A DNA stretch of 64,000 nt from NCBI RefSeq assembly GCF_023702225.1, contig NZ_JAMQCO010000007.1, positions 209,591-273,590 of the forward strand, written 5' to 3'. Source of the stretch: Aureimonas altamirensis. GTDB taxonomy: Bacteria; Pseudomonadota; Alphaproteobacteria; Rhizobiales; Rhizobiaceae. Shown here piece by piece: positions 37,475-46,695 of this stretch. A program made the position numbers and the translations under genes. Position 1 is the first letter of the stretch; each line of letters begins with the position of its first letter. The notes under the pieces are model-generated. The model did no database searches and was not told where the DNA came from. It saw only the letters and a program-made list of their open reading frames with translations.

Positions 37475-40321
37475 ATGGGCGGTCTCGCACTCTCTTTCGG
37501 CGCTCCCCTCGTGCTGTTCGGGCTGGTCGCATTGCCGATCATCTGGTGGCTGTTGCGCCTGACGCCGCCGCAACCGGAAACAGAGGCCTTCCCGCCGTTC
37601 CGCATCCTGCAGCGCGTGCTCAAGACCGAGGAGACGCCGGCCCGCAGTCCGTGGTGGCTGACCCTTTTGCGGCTGCTTCTGGCGGCGCTCGTCATCCTGG
37701 CCCTGGCCGCCCCGGTCCTGAACCCCAGGGAGGCGCTCCTGCGCGGAGAGGGGCCGCTGGGCGTGATGCTGGACAATGGCTGGGCCAGCGCTACGCAATT
37801 CGACGCCATGCGCGACAACGCCGCCGCATTGGTACGGGAGGCCGGAGAGGCAGGCCGGCCCGTTTCGCTGGTGCTGACGGCAGAGGACGCCTCCGACGAC
37901 GCCAGCCCGACGGAGGCGGCCACGGCGCTGGAGCGCCTCGGCGCCGCGCAGGCGCGCCCCGTGCCTGTGCAACGGCTGGCTGCCGCGGAACGCCTTGCCA
38001 CCGCGCTTCGGGGACAGCCCGGCGTTACGCTGGCGCTCCTGACCGACGGCCTCGAAAGCGCGGATCGGGCAGACGCGATGGAGAGGCTGTCCGGCGTCGG
38101 CGCCGCGCAGGTGCTGGCGTTCCAGGCCGAAACGGGCGGCCTCGTCGGGCTGACGGCGGCCGACAACGCCACAGATGCCCTTACCGTCGCGGCGGTCCGC
38201 CCGACGGGCGACGCCGTGCCCGCACGGACGCTGCGGGCACTGGACCGCCAGTCGCGGGAGATCGGGCGCGCGCCGCTTGCTTTCGACACCGGCGCAACCG
38301 GCGCCGTCGCCCGTTTCGACATTCCCGTAGAGCTGCGCAACGACGTCGCGCGCATCGAACTGGCCAGCAATCTCGATGCCGGCTCGGTCCGGCTGGTGGA
38401 CGACAGCTTCCAGCGGCGGCGCGTGGGCCTCATATCCGGCGAACCGCTCGACCTGGCCCAGCCGCTTCTGTCACCGCTCTACTACATTACCCGGGCACTC
38501 GAGCCCTTCGCGGATCTGGTACAGGCCGAGAGCGCCGATCTGGCGACCTCGGTGCCGGCCATGGTGCGCGGCAACCCCTCGGTCATCGTGCTGGCCGATA
38601 TCGGGGTTCTGCCCGCCGCCGCCGAGACGGCGCTGACCTCCTATGTCGAGGCCGGCGGAACGCTGCTGCGCTTTGCGGGACCGCGCCTTGCTGCGTCCAC
38701 CGCAGACGACCAGCTCGTACCGGTGCGCCTGCGCGGCGGCGAGCGCCAGCTCGGCGGGGCGCTGTCCTGGTCGGAGCCGCAGGCTCTCGCCCCCATGGCG
38801 GACGACAGCCCCTTCGCCGATATCGCCATTCCGGACGATGTCACCGTGACGCGGCAGATCCTGGCCGAGCCCTCGGTGGAGCTGGCCGACCGCACCTGGG
38901 CCAGCCTCGCCGACGGCACGCCCATCGTCACCGCCGACACGCGCGGGGCGGGGCGCATCATCCTGTTCCACACCACCGCCGAGGCCACCTGGTCCAACCT
39001 GCCCATATCCGGCGCTTTCGTCGACATGCTCCGCCGCATCGTGACATTGTCGCGCGCCGGCGCCGCCACCGCCGCCGCCGATGCACGCGAGGCCACCTAT
39101 CCCCCCTATCTCATGCTCGACGCCGACGGGCTCCTCGTGCCGCCGGACAACACGGTCCGCCCGCTGACCGTATCAGCCGAAGGGCTTCCCCCCGTCACGC
39201 GGGAGCATCCGCCCGCTCTCTATGGCTCCGAAGAGGGATATGTGGCGTTGAACCTTCTTCCGCGCGAAGCGACATTGTCGCCGATCGGCGACCTCGCCGC
39301 CGCCGGTCCGCTCGAAGCGCGGGCCTATGGTGGGGCGGAAAGCACCAGCCTGACGCCGTGGCTGTTCGCGGCGGCGCTGCTTCTGTTTGCGCTCGACGCG
39401 CTGGCGCTGATCTGGCTGCAGGGTGGATTGCGGCGCCTGTTCGCGCCGGGGCGCTGGCGCCGCCCGGCGACGCTGCCGCTCGTCCTTGCGGCGGCGATCA
39501 TGCTGCTGCCGTCGATCGGGCATGCACAGCAGGCCGATGACCCGGCGCGCGCCGGGCTCGAAGGCTACGATGCCGAAGCGGCCATCGCCGCCACGGCCAC
39601 GACCCACCTTGCCTATGTGCGCACCGGCGATGCGGCACAGGATGAAATATCCCGGCAGGGCCTGTTCGGCCTTTCGCAGTTCATCGCGGCCAAGACGGCG
39701 CTGGAGCCGGGCGAACCCGTCGAGGTGGATATCGCGACCGACGAACTGTCCTTCTACCCGATCCTGTACTGGCCGGTTTCCGCGTCGGCGCCCATGCCGG
39801 CAGAGGAAGCGATAAGCCGGGTGGATGCCTACATGAAACAGGGCGGCACCGTGCTGTTCGACGTCGAGGATGGCGGCATGACCGGCCTTTCGGGAACCGC
39901 GGTTTCGGATGGACAGCGCCGCCTGCGCGCCATCCTGGCCGATCTGGACATACCCCCGCTGGAGCCGGTCCCGGCCGACCATGTGCTGACCAAGTCCTTC
40001 TACATCATGGACAGGTTCCCCGGCCGCTACACCGCGTCCGACCTCTGGGTGGAGGCGCTGGCGCGCTCGGCCGACGCGGAGACGCGGCCTGCGACGGCCG
40101 GCGACGGCGTCTCGTCGATCATGATCACCTCGAACGATTTCGCCAGCGCCTGGGCGGTGGATGACACCGGCCTGTTCGTCTACCCCACCGACACGCCCGA
40201 TCCGGCGCAACGCGACTATGCCTACCGGGCCGGCGTCAACATCGTCATGTATGTGCTGACAGGCAACTACAAGGCCGATCAGGTGCATGTGCCGGCTCTT
40301 CTGGAAAGGCTCGGACAATGA
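37475..40321 (+). CDS. Large membrane protein with BatA N-terminus and C-terminal DUF4159 domain
   Basis: 948 residues. An Aerotolerance-regulator/BatA-like N-terminus has helices at about 8-28 and 60-80. A vWA-like segment follows with the first metal-site motif lost (MLDNGWAS, from Asp100). A long extracytoplasmic middle holds a GATase-like stretch. Two helices lie near residues 630-670, and the C-terminal DUF4159 region starts about 705 (LAYVRTGDAAQDEISRQGLFGLSQF). The protein is probably the scaffold of the MoxR-dependent complex. The gene overlaps the next by 4 bases. Confidence 0.82.
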   Translation: MGGLALSFGAPLVLFGLVALPIIWWLLRLTPPQPETEAFPPFRILQRVLKTEETPARSPWWLTLLRLLLAALVILALAAPVLNPREALLRGEGPLGVMLDNGWASATQFDAMRDNAAALVREAGEAGRPVSLVLTAEDASDDASPTEAATALERLGAAQARPVPVQRLAAAERLATALRGQPGVTLALLTDGLESADRADAMERLSGVGAAQVLAFQAETGGLVGLTAADNATDALTVAAVRPTGDAVPARTLRALDRQSREIGRAPLAFDTGATGAVARFDIPVELRNDVARIELASNLDAGSVRLVDDSFQRRRVGLISGEPLDLAQPLLSPLYYITRALEPFADLVQAESADLATSVPAMVRGNPSVIVLADIGVLPAAAETALTSYVEAGGTLLRFAGPRLAASTADDQLVPVRLRGGERQLGGALSWSEPQALAPMADDSPFADIAIPDDVTVTRQILAEPSVELADRTWASLADGTPIVTADTRGAGRIILFHTTAEATWSNLPISGAFVDMLRRIVTLSRAGAATAAADAREATYPPYLMLDADGLLVPPDNTVRPLTVSAEGLPPVTREHPPALYGSEEGYVALNLLPREATLSPIGDLAAAGPLEARAYGGAESTSLTPWLFAAALLLFALDALALIWLQGGLRRLFAPGRWRRPATLPLVLAAAIMLLPSIGHAQQADDPARAGLEGYDAEAAIAATATTHLAYVRTGDAAQDEISRQGLFGLSQFIAAKTALEPGEPVEVDIATDELSFYPILYWPVSASAPMPAEEAISRVDAYMKQGGTVLFDVEDGGMTGLSGTAVSDGQRRLRAILADLDIPPLEPVPADHVLTKSFYIMDRFPGRYTASDLWVEALARSADAETRPATAGDGVSSIMITSNDFASAWAVDDTGLFVYPTDTPDPAQRDYAYRAGVNIVMYVLTGNYKADQVHVPALLERLGQ

Positions 40322-42399
40322 CCTGGTCCCTGAGCTTCTCGCCCTTCTTTTCCTGGACCGTGCTGGCGCTGATCGCGGCGCCGGCCGTGCTGATCGCGCT
40401 TCTGCTGATCGCCGGGCGGTTGCGCGGCGCGCTTCTTCGCGTGGCCGCCATCGCGGCGCTGTTGCTGGCGCTGGCCAATCCGGTGCTGCTGCGCGAAGAG
40501 CGCGAGCCCCTGCAAAGCGTCGTATCGCTGGTGGTGGATCGCAGCCAGAGCCAGTCGATCGGCACCCGCACGCGCGAGACCGACGAAGCCGTCGCGCAAC
40601 TGCGCGCCAGGCTGGCCGAATATCCCGAATTCGACGTCCGCGTGGTGGACGCCAGCCGCCCGGCGGAGGGCAACCAGGATGCCACGACGGCGCTGTTCTC
40701 GGCCCTGTCCTCCAGCCTTGCCGACGTCTCGCCGGGGCGGGTCGCGGGCGCGATCATGGTTACCGACGGGCAGGTCCACGACATTCCGGCCAATGCCGCG
40801 CAACTGGGATTCGACGCGCCGGTGCATGGCCTGGTCACGGGCCGGCCGGACGAGTTCGACCGCCGCATAGAGATCGTCTCGGCGCCGCGCTTCGGCATCG
40901 TGGATCAGCAGCAGACGCTGACCTACCGCGTCGTCGAGGAGGGCGAGAACGCGCCGAGCGCACCCGTCGACGTGCGGGCCTATCTGAACGGCGATCTGGT
41001 CGCCCGCCAGAGCGCCGTGCCCGGCCGGGAGACGCAGCTGCCGTTCCAGCTGCCGCGCGCCGGCCACAACATCGTGGAACTCGTCGCGGCGGACAGGCCC
41101 GGCGAGATCACCGCCATCAACAACAAGGCCATCGCCGTGGTGGATGGCATCCGCGAAAACCTGCGGGTTCTGCTGGTCTCGGGCGAGCCGCATGCCGGCG
41201 AGCGGACCTGGCGCAATCTCCTGAAATCCGACGCGGCGGTCGACCTCGTCCACTTCACCATCCTGCGTCCTCCGGAAAAGCAGGACGGAACCCCCATAGA
41301 CGAGCTGTCGCTGATCGCCTTCCCGACACGCGAGCTTTTCGTGGAGCGGATCGACGATTTCGACCTCATCATCTTCGATCGCTACCAGCGGCGCGGCGTC
41401 CTGCCGACGCTCTATTACGATTACATCGCGCAATATGTGCGCAATGGCGGGGCGATGCTGATCGCCTCCGGGCCGGAATATGCCGGCCTCGATTCCATCG
41501 CCAATTCGCCCTTGGCCAGCGTCCTGCCCGCGCTGCCGGAGGGTTCCGTCGAAACAGAGGCGTTCCGCCCCGTCCTGTCCGAACTCGGCCGAAAGCACCC
41601 GGTCACCCGGGACCTGCCCGGCGCCGCGCAGACACCCCCAGCCTGGAGCCCATGGTTCCGCATCGTCGATGTGGGCGAGGTCTCGGGCGAGGCGGTCATG
41701 AACGGGCCGGAAGGCAAGCCGCTCCTGGTGCTCGACCGTGTGGGCGAAGGGCGCGTCGCCCTGCTCCTGTCCGATCAGGGGTGGCTCTGGTCGCGTGGGT
41801 TCGAGGGCGGCGGCCCGCATGTCCCGTTGTTCCGCAGGCTCGCGCACTGGCTGATGAAGGAGCCGGAACTGGAAGAGGAATCGCTCGATGCCGTCGCGCA
41901 AGGCAGCACGCTTACCATCACGCGCAATACGATCGGCGACGATCCGGGCCCGGCAACGCTGATCACGCCGTCTGGTGCGGCGCGGACGGTGACGCTTGCG
42001 CAGACGGGCGACGGCATCTGGACATCCGATGTGCCGGTGGAGGAACTCGGCCTCTACCAGGTGGCGAACGGCGACCTGCGCGCGCTCGTCAATGTCGGCC
42101 CCGCCAACCCGCGCGAGTTCCGCGAGGCCATTTCCACCACCGAAAAGCTGCAGCCGGTGGCAGAGGCGTCACGCGGCAGCGTAAGGCGCATCGCCGATAC
42201 CGACGGCAACGTCGCCGTTCCGCGCATCGTGCCGATTACCGGGCGGGCCGACGGCGACGGCCGGGACTGGATCGGCTTGAAGACGACCGACGAAACCGTC
42301 CTGCGCGGCGTCGAACGCACGCCGCTCTTCGCCGGGTTCCTCGGCCTGGCCGTCCTGCTCATGGCCCTGTCCGCCACATGGTATCGTGAGGGACGCTAA
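40318..42399 (+). CDS. Membrane protein with vWA-like and glutamine amidotransferase-like regions
   Basis: 693 residues. Helices at about 14-33 and 38-56 precede a vWA-like domain that keeps the metal-binding DxSxS (Asp74, Ser76, Ser78). In the middle, DFDLIIFDRYQRRGVLPTLYYDYIAQYVRNGG resembles the class I amidotransferase-like fold often fused to such proteins. One C-terminal helix (about 670-688) anchors the end. No catalytic Cys of true amidotransferases is evident. Fourth and last gene of the MoxR cluster. Confidence 0.8.
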   Translation: MTWSLSFSPFFSWTVLALIAAPAVLIALLLIAGRLRGALLRVAAIAALLLALANPVLLREEREPLQSVVSLVVDRSQSQSIGTRTRETDEAVAQLRARLAEYPEFDVRVVDASRPAEGNQDATTALFSALSSSLADVSPGRVAGAIMVTDGQVHDIPANAAQLGFDAPVHGLVTGRPDEFDRRIEIVSAPRFGIVDQQQTLTYRVVEEGENAPSAPVDVRAYLNGDLVARQSAVPGRETQLPFQLPRAGHNIVELVAADRPGEITAINNKAIAVVDGIRENLRVLLVSGEPHAGERTWRNLLKSDAAVDLVHFTILRPPEKQDGTPIDELSLIAFPTRELFVERIDDFDLIIFDRYQRRGVLPTLYYDYIAQYVRNGGAMLIASGPEYAGLDSIANSPLASVLPALPEGSVETEAFRPVLSELGRKHPVTRDLPGAAQTPPAWSPWFRIVDVGEVSGEAVMNGPEGKPLLVLDRVGEGRVALLLSDQGWLWSRGFEGGGPHVPLFRRLAHWLMKEPELEEESLDAVAQGSTLTITRNTIGDDPGPATLITPSGAARTVTLAQTGDGIWTSDVPVEELGLYQVANGDLRALVNVGPANPREFREAISTTEKLQPVAEASRGSVRRIADTDGNVAVPRIVPITGRADGDGRDWIGLKTTDETVLRGVERTPLFAGFLGLAVLLMALSATWYREGR

Positions 42400-42423
42400 C
42401 CCTTTTACGGGAGAACGCAACGC

Positions 42424-43452
42424 ATGGCCGACGCTTCTCCCCTTCCCATCTCGCTGGCGCTCCAGGGCGGCGGCGCGCATGGCGCCTTCACCTGGGGTGT
42501 CCTCGACCATCTCCTGGAAGATGGCCGCTTTCGCTTCAGCGCCGTCAGCGGCACAAGCGCCGGCGCGCTGAACGCGGCAAGCCTTGCCACCGGCCTCGCC
42601 GCCGGCGGCGCGGATGCCGCGCGAAAAAACCTGGAGCACCTTTGGAAAAGCGTATCCGGTTCGTCGCCGCTGGGTGCGGTAGAGCGATCGATGCCCTTCC
42701 TGCCGCTGCCGACCACCGTGGTGCACGGCATGCTGGAACGGGTCAAGCTGCTGGGGCAGATGATCTCGCCCTACGACCCGACCATGCCGAGCGGCAATCC
42801 GCTCCGCCCGGTGCTGGAGAAGACCATCGATTTTCCGCTGCTGCAGGGGCCCGCCGTCATCCCTACATTCGTTTCGGCCACGCGCGTGGATACCGGGTCG
42901 GCCCGCATCTTCACCGGTGCGGAACTGACGATCGACGCCCTGCTTGCCTCAGCGTGCCTGCCCAACCTGTTCCGCGCGGTCGAGATCGACGGGATTTCCT
43001 ATTGGGACGGCGGCTACATGGGCAACCCGACGCTGACGCCCCTGTTTTCGGAGGCGTTCGCGGCCGATATCCTCATCGTTCAGGTGACCCCGTTCCAGCG
43101 CCGGGAGGTGCCGCAGACGGTGGCGGATATCCTGTCGCGCGTGACGGAAATCACCTTCAATTCCAGCCTGCTGCGGGATCTGCGGACACTGACCGAAATC
43201 CAGAAGCTGCTGCGTGGGGCAGACGAGGCCAACCCGGCCCTGCGTCGGATCGCACGGCTGCGGCTTCACATGATCGCCGCCAGTCAGGACGTCGCCGAGC
43301 GGTCGACCGCCGCCAAGATGGACACGCGCTGGTCCGAATTGTCGGCACTGGCGCAAGCAGGCAGGGAGGCGGCCACCGAGTGGCTCGCAGCCCATGGGGA
43401 CGACATCGGACGCCGATCCACCGTGGGCCCGATGCTGGAGCCGTTCATTTGA
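42424..43452 (+). CDS. Patatin-like phospholipase family protein
   Basis: 342 residues with the patatin elements in order: oxyanion loop QGGGAHGAFTWG, nucleophile GTSAGA (Ser) and the dyad Asp in DGGYMGNPTL. Such enzymes hydrolyse acyl ester bonds of lipids; whether this one acts inside or outside the cell is not clear since no signal peptide is seen. It follows the MoxR cluster by 24 bases and could be co-transcribed. The end overlaps the convergent GNAT gene by 8 bases. Confidence 0.88.
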   Translation: MADASPLPISLALQGGGAHGAFTWGVLDHLLEDGRFRFSAVSGTSAGALNAASLATGLAAGGADAARKNLEHLWKSVSGSSPLGAVERSMPFLPLPTTVVHGMLERVKLLGQMISPYDPTMPSGNPLRPVLEKTIDFPLLQGPAVIPTFVSATRVDTGSARIFTGAELTIDALLASACLPNLFRAVEIDGISYWDGGYMGNPTLTPLFSEAFAADILIVQVTPFQRREVPQTVADILSRVTEITFNSSLLRDLRTLTEIQKLLRGADEANPALRRIARLRLHMIAASQDVAERSTAAKMDTRWSELSALAQAGREAATEWLAAHGDDIGRRSTVGPMLEPFI

Positions 43453-43960
43453 AGCGGACCGTTACCGTGCCGGAAAGCGTATCCACCGAACCTCCATCGA
43501 GCGGCAGGACCAATATCCGCGCGGGGTCGACCGGCCCCGGCATGACGATGCTGCCGGGCACGGCCGGCTCGTAGCCGAGCGGCATGTAATATCCCCTGTC
43601 GCCCACAAGGAATATGAACGCCTCGCCGGCATCACGGGCGGCATCCGCCGCCATACGCATCAGGGCCTTGCCGACGCCCATCCCCTTGTAGGCCGGACGA
43701 ACGGCGAGCGGCCCGAGCATGAGCGCGGGCGTGGCCCCGATCAGCACCGGGGTCTGACGGACCGATCCGATCACCTGCCCGTGCAGGCAGGCGACGAAGG
43801 AGAGATCGGGCGCATGGGACGCCATCTCCCGCACGCGTGCGGCCGCGCGGGCAAACCGCCCGGGGCCGAAGGCCTCGGCCGAGATATCCTCTATGCAGGC
43901 GGCATGCAGGGGGAGTTCGTTGCCGAACGTCAGCTCGGCGGCAAAAGGACGGGAAAGCAT
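43445..43960 (-). CDS. GNAT-family N-acetyltransferase
   Basis: 171 residues from ATG 43960 (an in-frame ATG at 43975 is possible). The acetyl-CoA binding motif A is LGPLAVRPAYKGMGVGKALMRMAADAAR, and VGDRGYYMPLGYEPA follows as motif B. This is the YhbS-like subgroup. The acceptor is unknown. Faces the glutathione transferase gene across a 216-base spacer holding an inverted repeat. Confidence 0.83.
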   Translation of the reverse strand: MLSRPFAAELTFGNELPLHAACIEDISAEAFGPGRFARAAARVREMASHAPDLSFVACLHGQVIGSVRQTPVLIGATPALMLGPLAVRPAYKGMGVGKALMRMAADAARDAGEAFIFLVGDRGYYMPLGYEPAVPGSIVMPGPVDPARILVLPLDGGSVDTLSGTVTVRFK

Positions 43961-43975
43961 GGTGATCCAACACAT

Positions 43976-43997
43976 CTGGCGTGAACGTACACGCCAG
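43976..43997. promoter_or_regulatory. 8-base inverted repeat upstream of the GNAT gene
   Basis: CTGGCGTG and CACGCCAG face each other over 6 bases, 16 bases upstream of the GNAT start. Position fits an operator or the -10 area of that gene. Nothing else in the 216-base divergent spacer stands out. Confidence 0.35.
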
Positions 43998-44176
43998 AAG
44001 CCAGGGCAGGCTCGCCGGCGCGGTCAGTTTGCGGTCTTGGCCGCTTCCAGGCTTCGTCGTCGTAGCACGGGACACCAATTGTCGATCATTCGGTTGACGG
44101 TGCTTATCACGGTGCCGGGACTGGCGTCTACCGCCATCCTGCTCATATTCCCTGTCCGACACAGGAGAGACCGCTC

Positions 44177-45178
44177 ATGGGAATGCTGGTTGACGGCGTC
44201 TTGCAGGACGTCTGGTACGATACCAAGAAGACGGGCGGCAGCTTCAAGCGCGAGGCAAGCGTCTTCCGCGACTGGATCACCCCCGGCGGAGAGCCGGGGC
44301 CGCAAGGACAACGCGGCTTCCCGGCGGAAGCGGGGCGATATCACCTCTATGTATCGCTCGCCTGTCCATGGGCCCATCGCACATTGATCTTCCGCAAGCT
44401 GAAGAAGCTCGAGGACGTCATCTCCCTGTCCGTCGTCGACTGGCTGATGGCGGAGAACGGGTGGGAGTTCTCGCAAAGGCCGGGCGCCATACCGGATGGC
44501 GTCAACCGGGCCGACAAGCTCTATCAGGTCTACCTGAAGGCCGACCCGGAATTTACCGGCCGCGTCACAGTCCCCGTCCTGTGGGACAAGCGGACGGAAA
44601 CGATCGTCAGCAACGAATCGTCCGAAATCATTCGCATGTTCAACGACAGCTTCGACGCCTTCGGCGATGCCGGGCTGGATTTCTATCCGCCCCACCTGCG
44701 GGCCGCGGTCGACGCCACCAACGATCTTGTCTACGAGGCCGTCAACAACGGCGTCTACAAGTGCGGCTTCGCGACGACGCAGGAGGCCTACGAGGCTCCG
44801 TTCCGCAGATTGTTCGAGGTGCTGGACGAGCTGGAGGACCGTCTCGGACGGCAGCGCTACCTTGTCGCGGATCGGCCGACCGAGGCGGACTGGCGGCTCT
44901 TCACGACCCTGATCCGCTTCGATCCCGTCTATGTCGGGCACTTCAAGTGCAATCGCCGGCGCCTCGCCGACTACCCCAATCTCTACAATTACATGCTCGA
45001 GCTCTATCAATGGCCCGGCGTCGCGGAGACGGTCGATTTCCGGCATATCAAGGGCCACTATTACGAGAGCCACAAAACCATCAACCCGACCGGCATCGTA
45101 CCCCTGGGGCCCGAACAGCATCTCGACGGGCCGCACGACCGGGACCGGCTTCCGGGCGCGTCACCAGTGCGGGGCTGA
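44177..45178 (+). CDS. Glutathione S-transferase, glutathionyl-hydroquinone reductase (Xi) type
   Basis: 333 residues, long for a GST but normal for the ECM4/YqjG group. The catalytic Cys is in SLACPWAHRT, followed by the C-terminal helical domain. Such enzymes reduce glutathionyl-hydroquinones using glutathione and are cytosolic. GGAGA lies 9 bases before ATG 44177. The 3' end overlaps the convergent Nudix gene by 18 bases. Confidence 0.88.
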   Translation: MGMLVDGVLQDVWYDTKKTGGSFKREASVFRDWITPGGEPGPQGQRGFPAEAGRYHLYVSLACPWAHRTLIFRKLKKLEDVISLSVVDWLMAENGWEFSQRPGAIPDGVNRADKLYQVYLKADPEFTGRVTVPVLWDKRTETIVSNESSEIIRMFNDSFDAFGDAGLDFYPPHLRAAVDATNDLVYEAVNNGVYKCGFATTQEAYEAPFRRLFEVLDELEDRLGRQRYLVADRPTEADWRLFTTLIRFDPVYVGHFKCNRRRLADYPNLYNYMLELYQWPGVAETVDFRHIKGHYYESHKTINPTGIVPLGPEQHLDGPHDRDRLPGASPVRG

Positions 45179-45613
45179 GGGCGCGGTTCCGGCAAGCTCG
45201 CACAGGCGCGCGCGCGTGGCGGCGGTAACGCCTTCGGGCAAGTCCGACAGCGGGAAGAAGCCGCATTCGGCGATTTCGCCGTCGGCGCGGCGGGGCGCCG
45301 TCTGCCGCACGCCGTCCGCACGGTAGAATACGACATGATCCCTGCGCGAGGCGCGGCGGTTGAAGTGCAGCGACACCAGCCGCAGGCCTTCGGGGCAATC
45401 GATGTTGCCTTCTTCGGCAAGTTCGCGGCGGGCCGACGCTTCGCAGGTTTCGCCGGGGTCCACGCCGCCGCCCGGAAGATGCCAGCCGGCGATATAGGTG
45501 TGCCGTACGAGGAAGACGCGCCCCTCGGCATCGAAGGCCGCGACGCGCGTGCCCAGCGTCATCGGGCGCCTCAGCACGAAAAACAGGTGGAACAGCCGGT
45601 CGCCAAGTCTCAC
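45161..45613 (-). CDS. Nudix hydrolase
   Basis: 150 residues with the Nudix box GGGVDPGETCEASARRELAEEGNI preceded by VRHTYIAGWHLPG. Starts with GTG at 45613 (MRLGDRLFHLFF); an internal ATG about 17 codons later is the alternative. Hydrolyses a nucleoside diphosphate linked to another group; the substrate is not predictable. Confidence 0.83.
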   Translation of the reverse strand: MRLGDRLFHLFFVLRRPMTLGTRVAAFDAEGRVFLVRHTYIAGWHLPGGGVDPGETCEASARRELAEEGNIDCPEGLRLVSLHFNRRASRRDHVVFYRADGVRQTAPRRADGEIAECGFFPLSDLPEGVTAATRARLCELAGTAPSAPHW

Positions 45614-45669
45614 GCGCTCTTCACCCCCAGGCTCTTTCCAAAAACCGTCACCCGTCTACATTGCCGCTG

Positions 45670-46605
45670 ATGTTCCGACTCGCCCATCTTTCCGACATCC
45701 ATCTCGGTCCCCTGCCCGAAGTCTCGTACCGCGAGCTCGCGTCCAAGCGCATTACCGGTTACATCAACTGGCAGCGGAATCGAAAGCGCGCCATGTTCGG
45801 CGATACGCTGCTGAACCTCGTCGCCGACATGCGCCAGCACAAGCCAGATCATGTGGCCGTGACCGGAGATCTCGTCAATCTGGCGACCAAGACCGAAGTC
45901 GATGGCGCGCGCCTCTGGCTGGAGGATCTGGGCAAGCCCGACTGGGTGTCCCTGGTGCCGGGAAATCACGATGCCTACGTACCCGGCGCCCTCAACCGGG
46001 CCTGCCGGGAATGGGACGGCTACATGATCGGCGACGACGGCCTGTCGTTCGACGATCGCCGCTTTCCCTACATGCGGGTGCGCGGCCCCGTCGCCATCAT
46101 CGGCACATCCAGCGCGGAGGCGACCGCCCCCTTCTTTGCCACCGGCAGTTTCAAGCGCCGGCAGGCCCTGCGGACGGCGCAACTGCTGACGCAGGCCCAC
46201 GGCCTGGGATTGTTCCGTGTCGTCCTGATCCATCATCCACCCATCCCCGGCGCTGCCGCCTGGTCGAAGCGGCTGATCGGCAAACAGTTCTTCTCGCGCG
46301 TGATCCACGATGCCGGGGCGGAACTCGTCCTGCACGGACATACGCATCTGGATACGCTCTACTGGCTCACCGGGCCGGGCGGAGAACGGGTTCCGGTCTG
46401 CGGCGTGCCCTCGGCAAGCCAAAGCACCGGCCACGACAAGCCCGCTGCCCGCTACAGCCTGTTCGAGATCGATGGCGGCCCGGGCGAATGGTCGCTTACC
46501 CAGCGGGAGCGCGGCTACGGACAGGATGGCCAGGCCATCGGATGGGTGCGGCAGCGCCATCTGCTGGGCGACGGCACGACGGCTGCGATGGAAACCTCCG
46601 GCTGA
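45670..46605 (+). CDS. Calcineurin-like metallophosphoesterase
   Basis: 311 residues from ATG 45670; an in-frame TTG lies at 45661. All dimetal motifs are present: LAHLSDIHLG, VTGDLVNL, VPGNHDAY, LIHHPP and LHGHTHLD. No signal peptide, so it is probably cytosolic. Substrate unknown (phosphodiesters or cyclic nucleotides are typical). Confidence 0.88.
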   Translation: MFRLAHLSDIHLGPLPEVSYRELASKRITGYINWQRNRKRAMFGDTLLNLVADMRQHKPDHVAVTGDLVNLATKTEVDGARLWLEDLGKPDWVSLVPGNHDAYVPGALNRACREWDGYMIGDDGLSFDDRRFPYMRVRGPVAIIGTSSAEATAPFFATGSFKRRQALRTAQLLTQAHGLGLFRVVLIHHPPIPGAAAWSKRLIGKQFFSRVIHDAGAELVLHGHTHLDTLYWLTGPGGERVPVCGVPSASQSTGHDKPAARYSLFEIDGGPGEWSLTQRERGYGQDGQAIGWVRQRHLLGDGTTAAMETSG

Positions 46606-46695
46606 CCGTAACCGCGGGGACGGTTTTGTGTTGCGGCATTTCACGAAGCTGTTCTATGGAGATTGCAGCATCAATCACCAAGGCCGGCGCCGGGC

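Noticed and set aside
43961..44176. Plus-strand frame from 43893 reading IRLTVLITVPGLASTAILLI near its middle, suggestive of a membrane peptide
   Set aside because: No ribosome-binding site, it overlaps both the GNAT gene and the GST start, and the hydrophobic stretch is short; likely chance.
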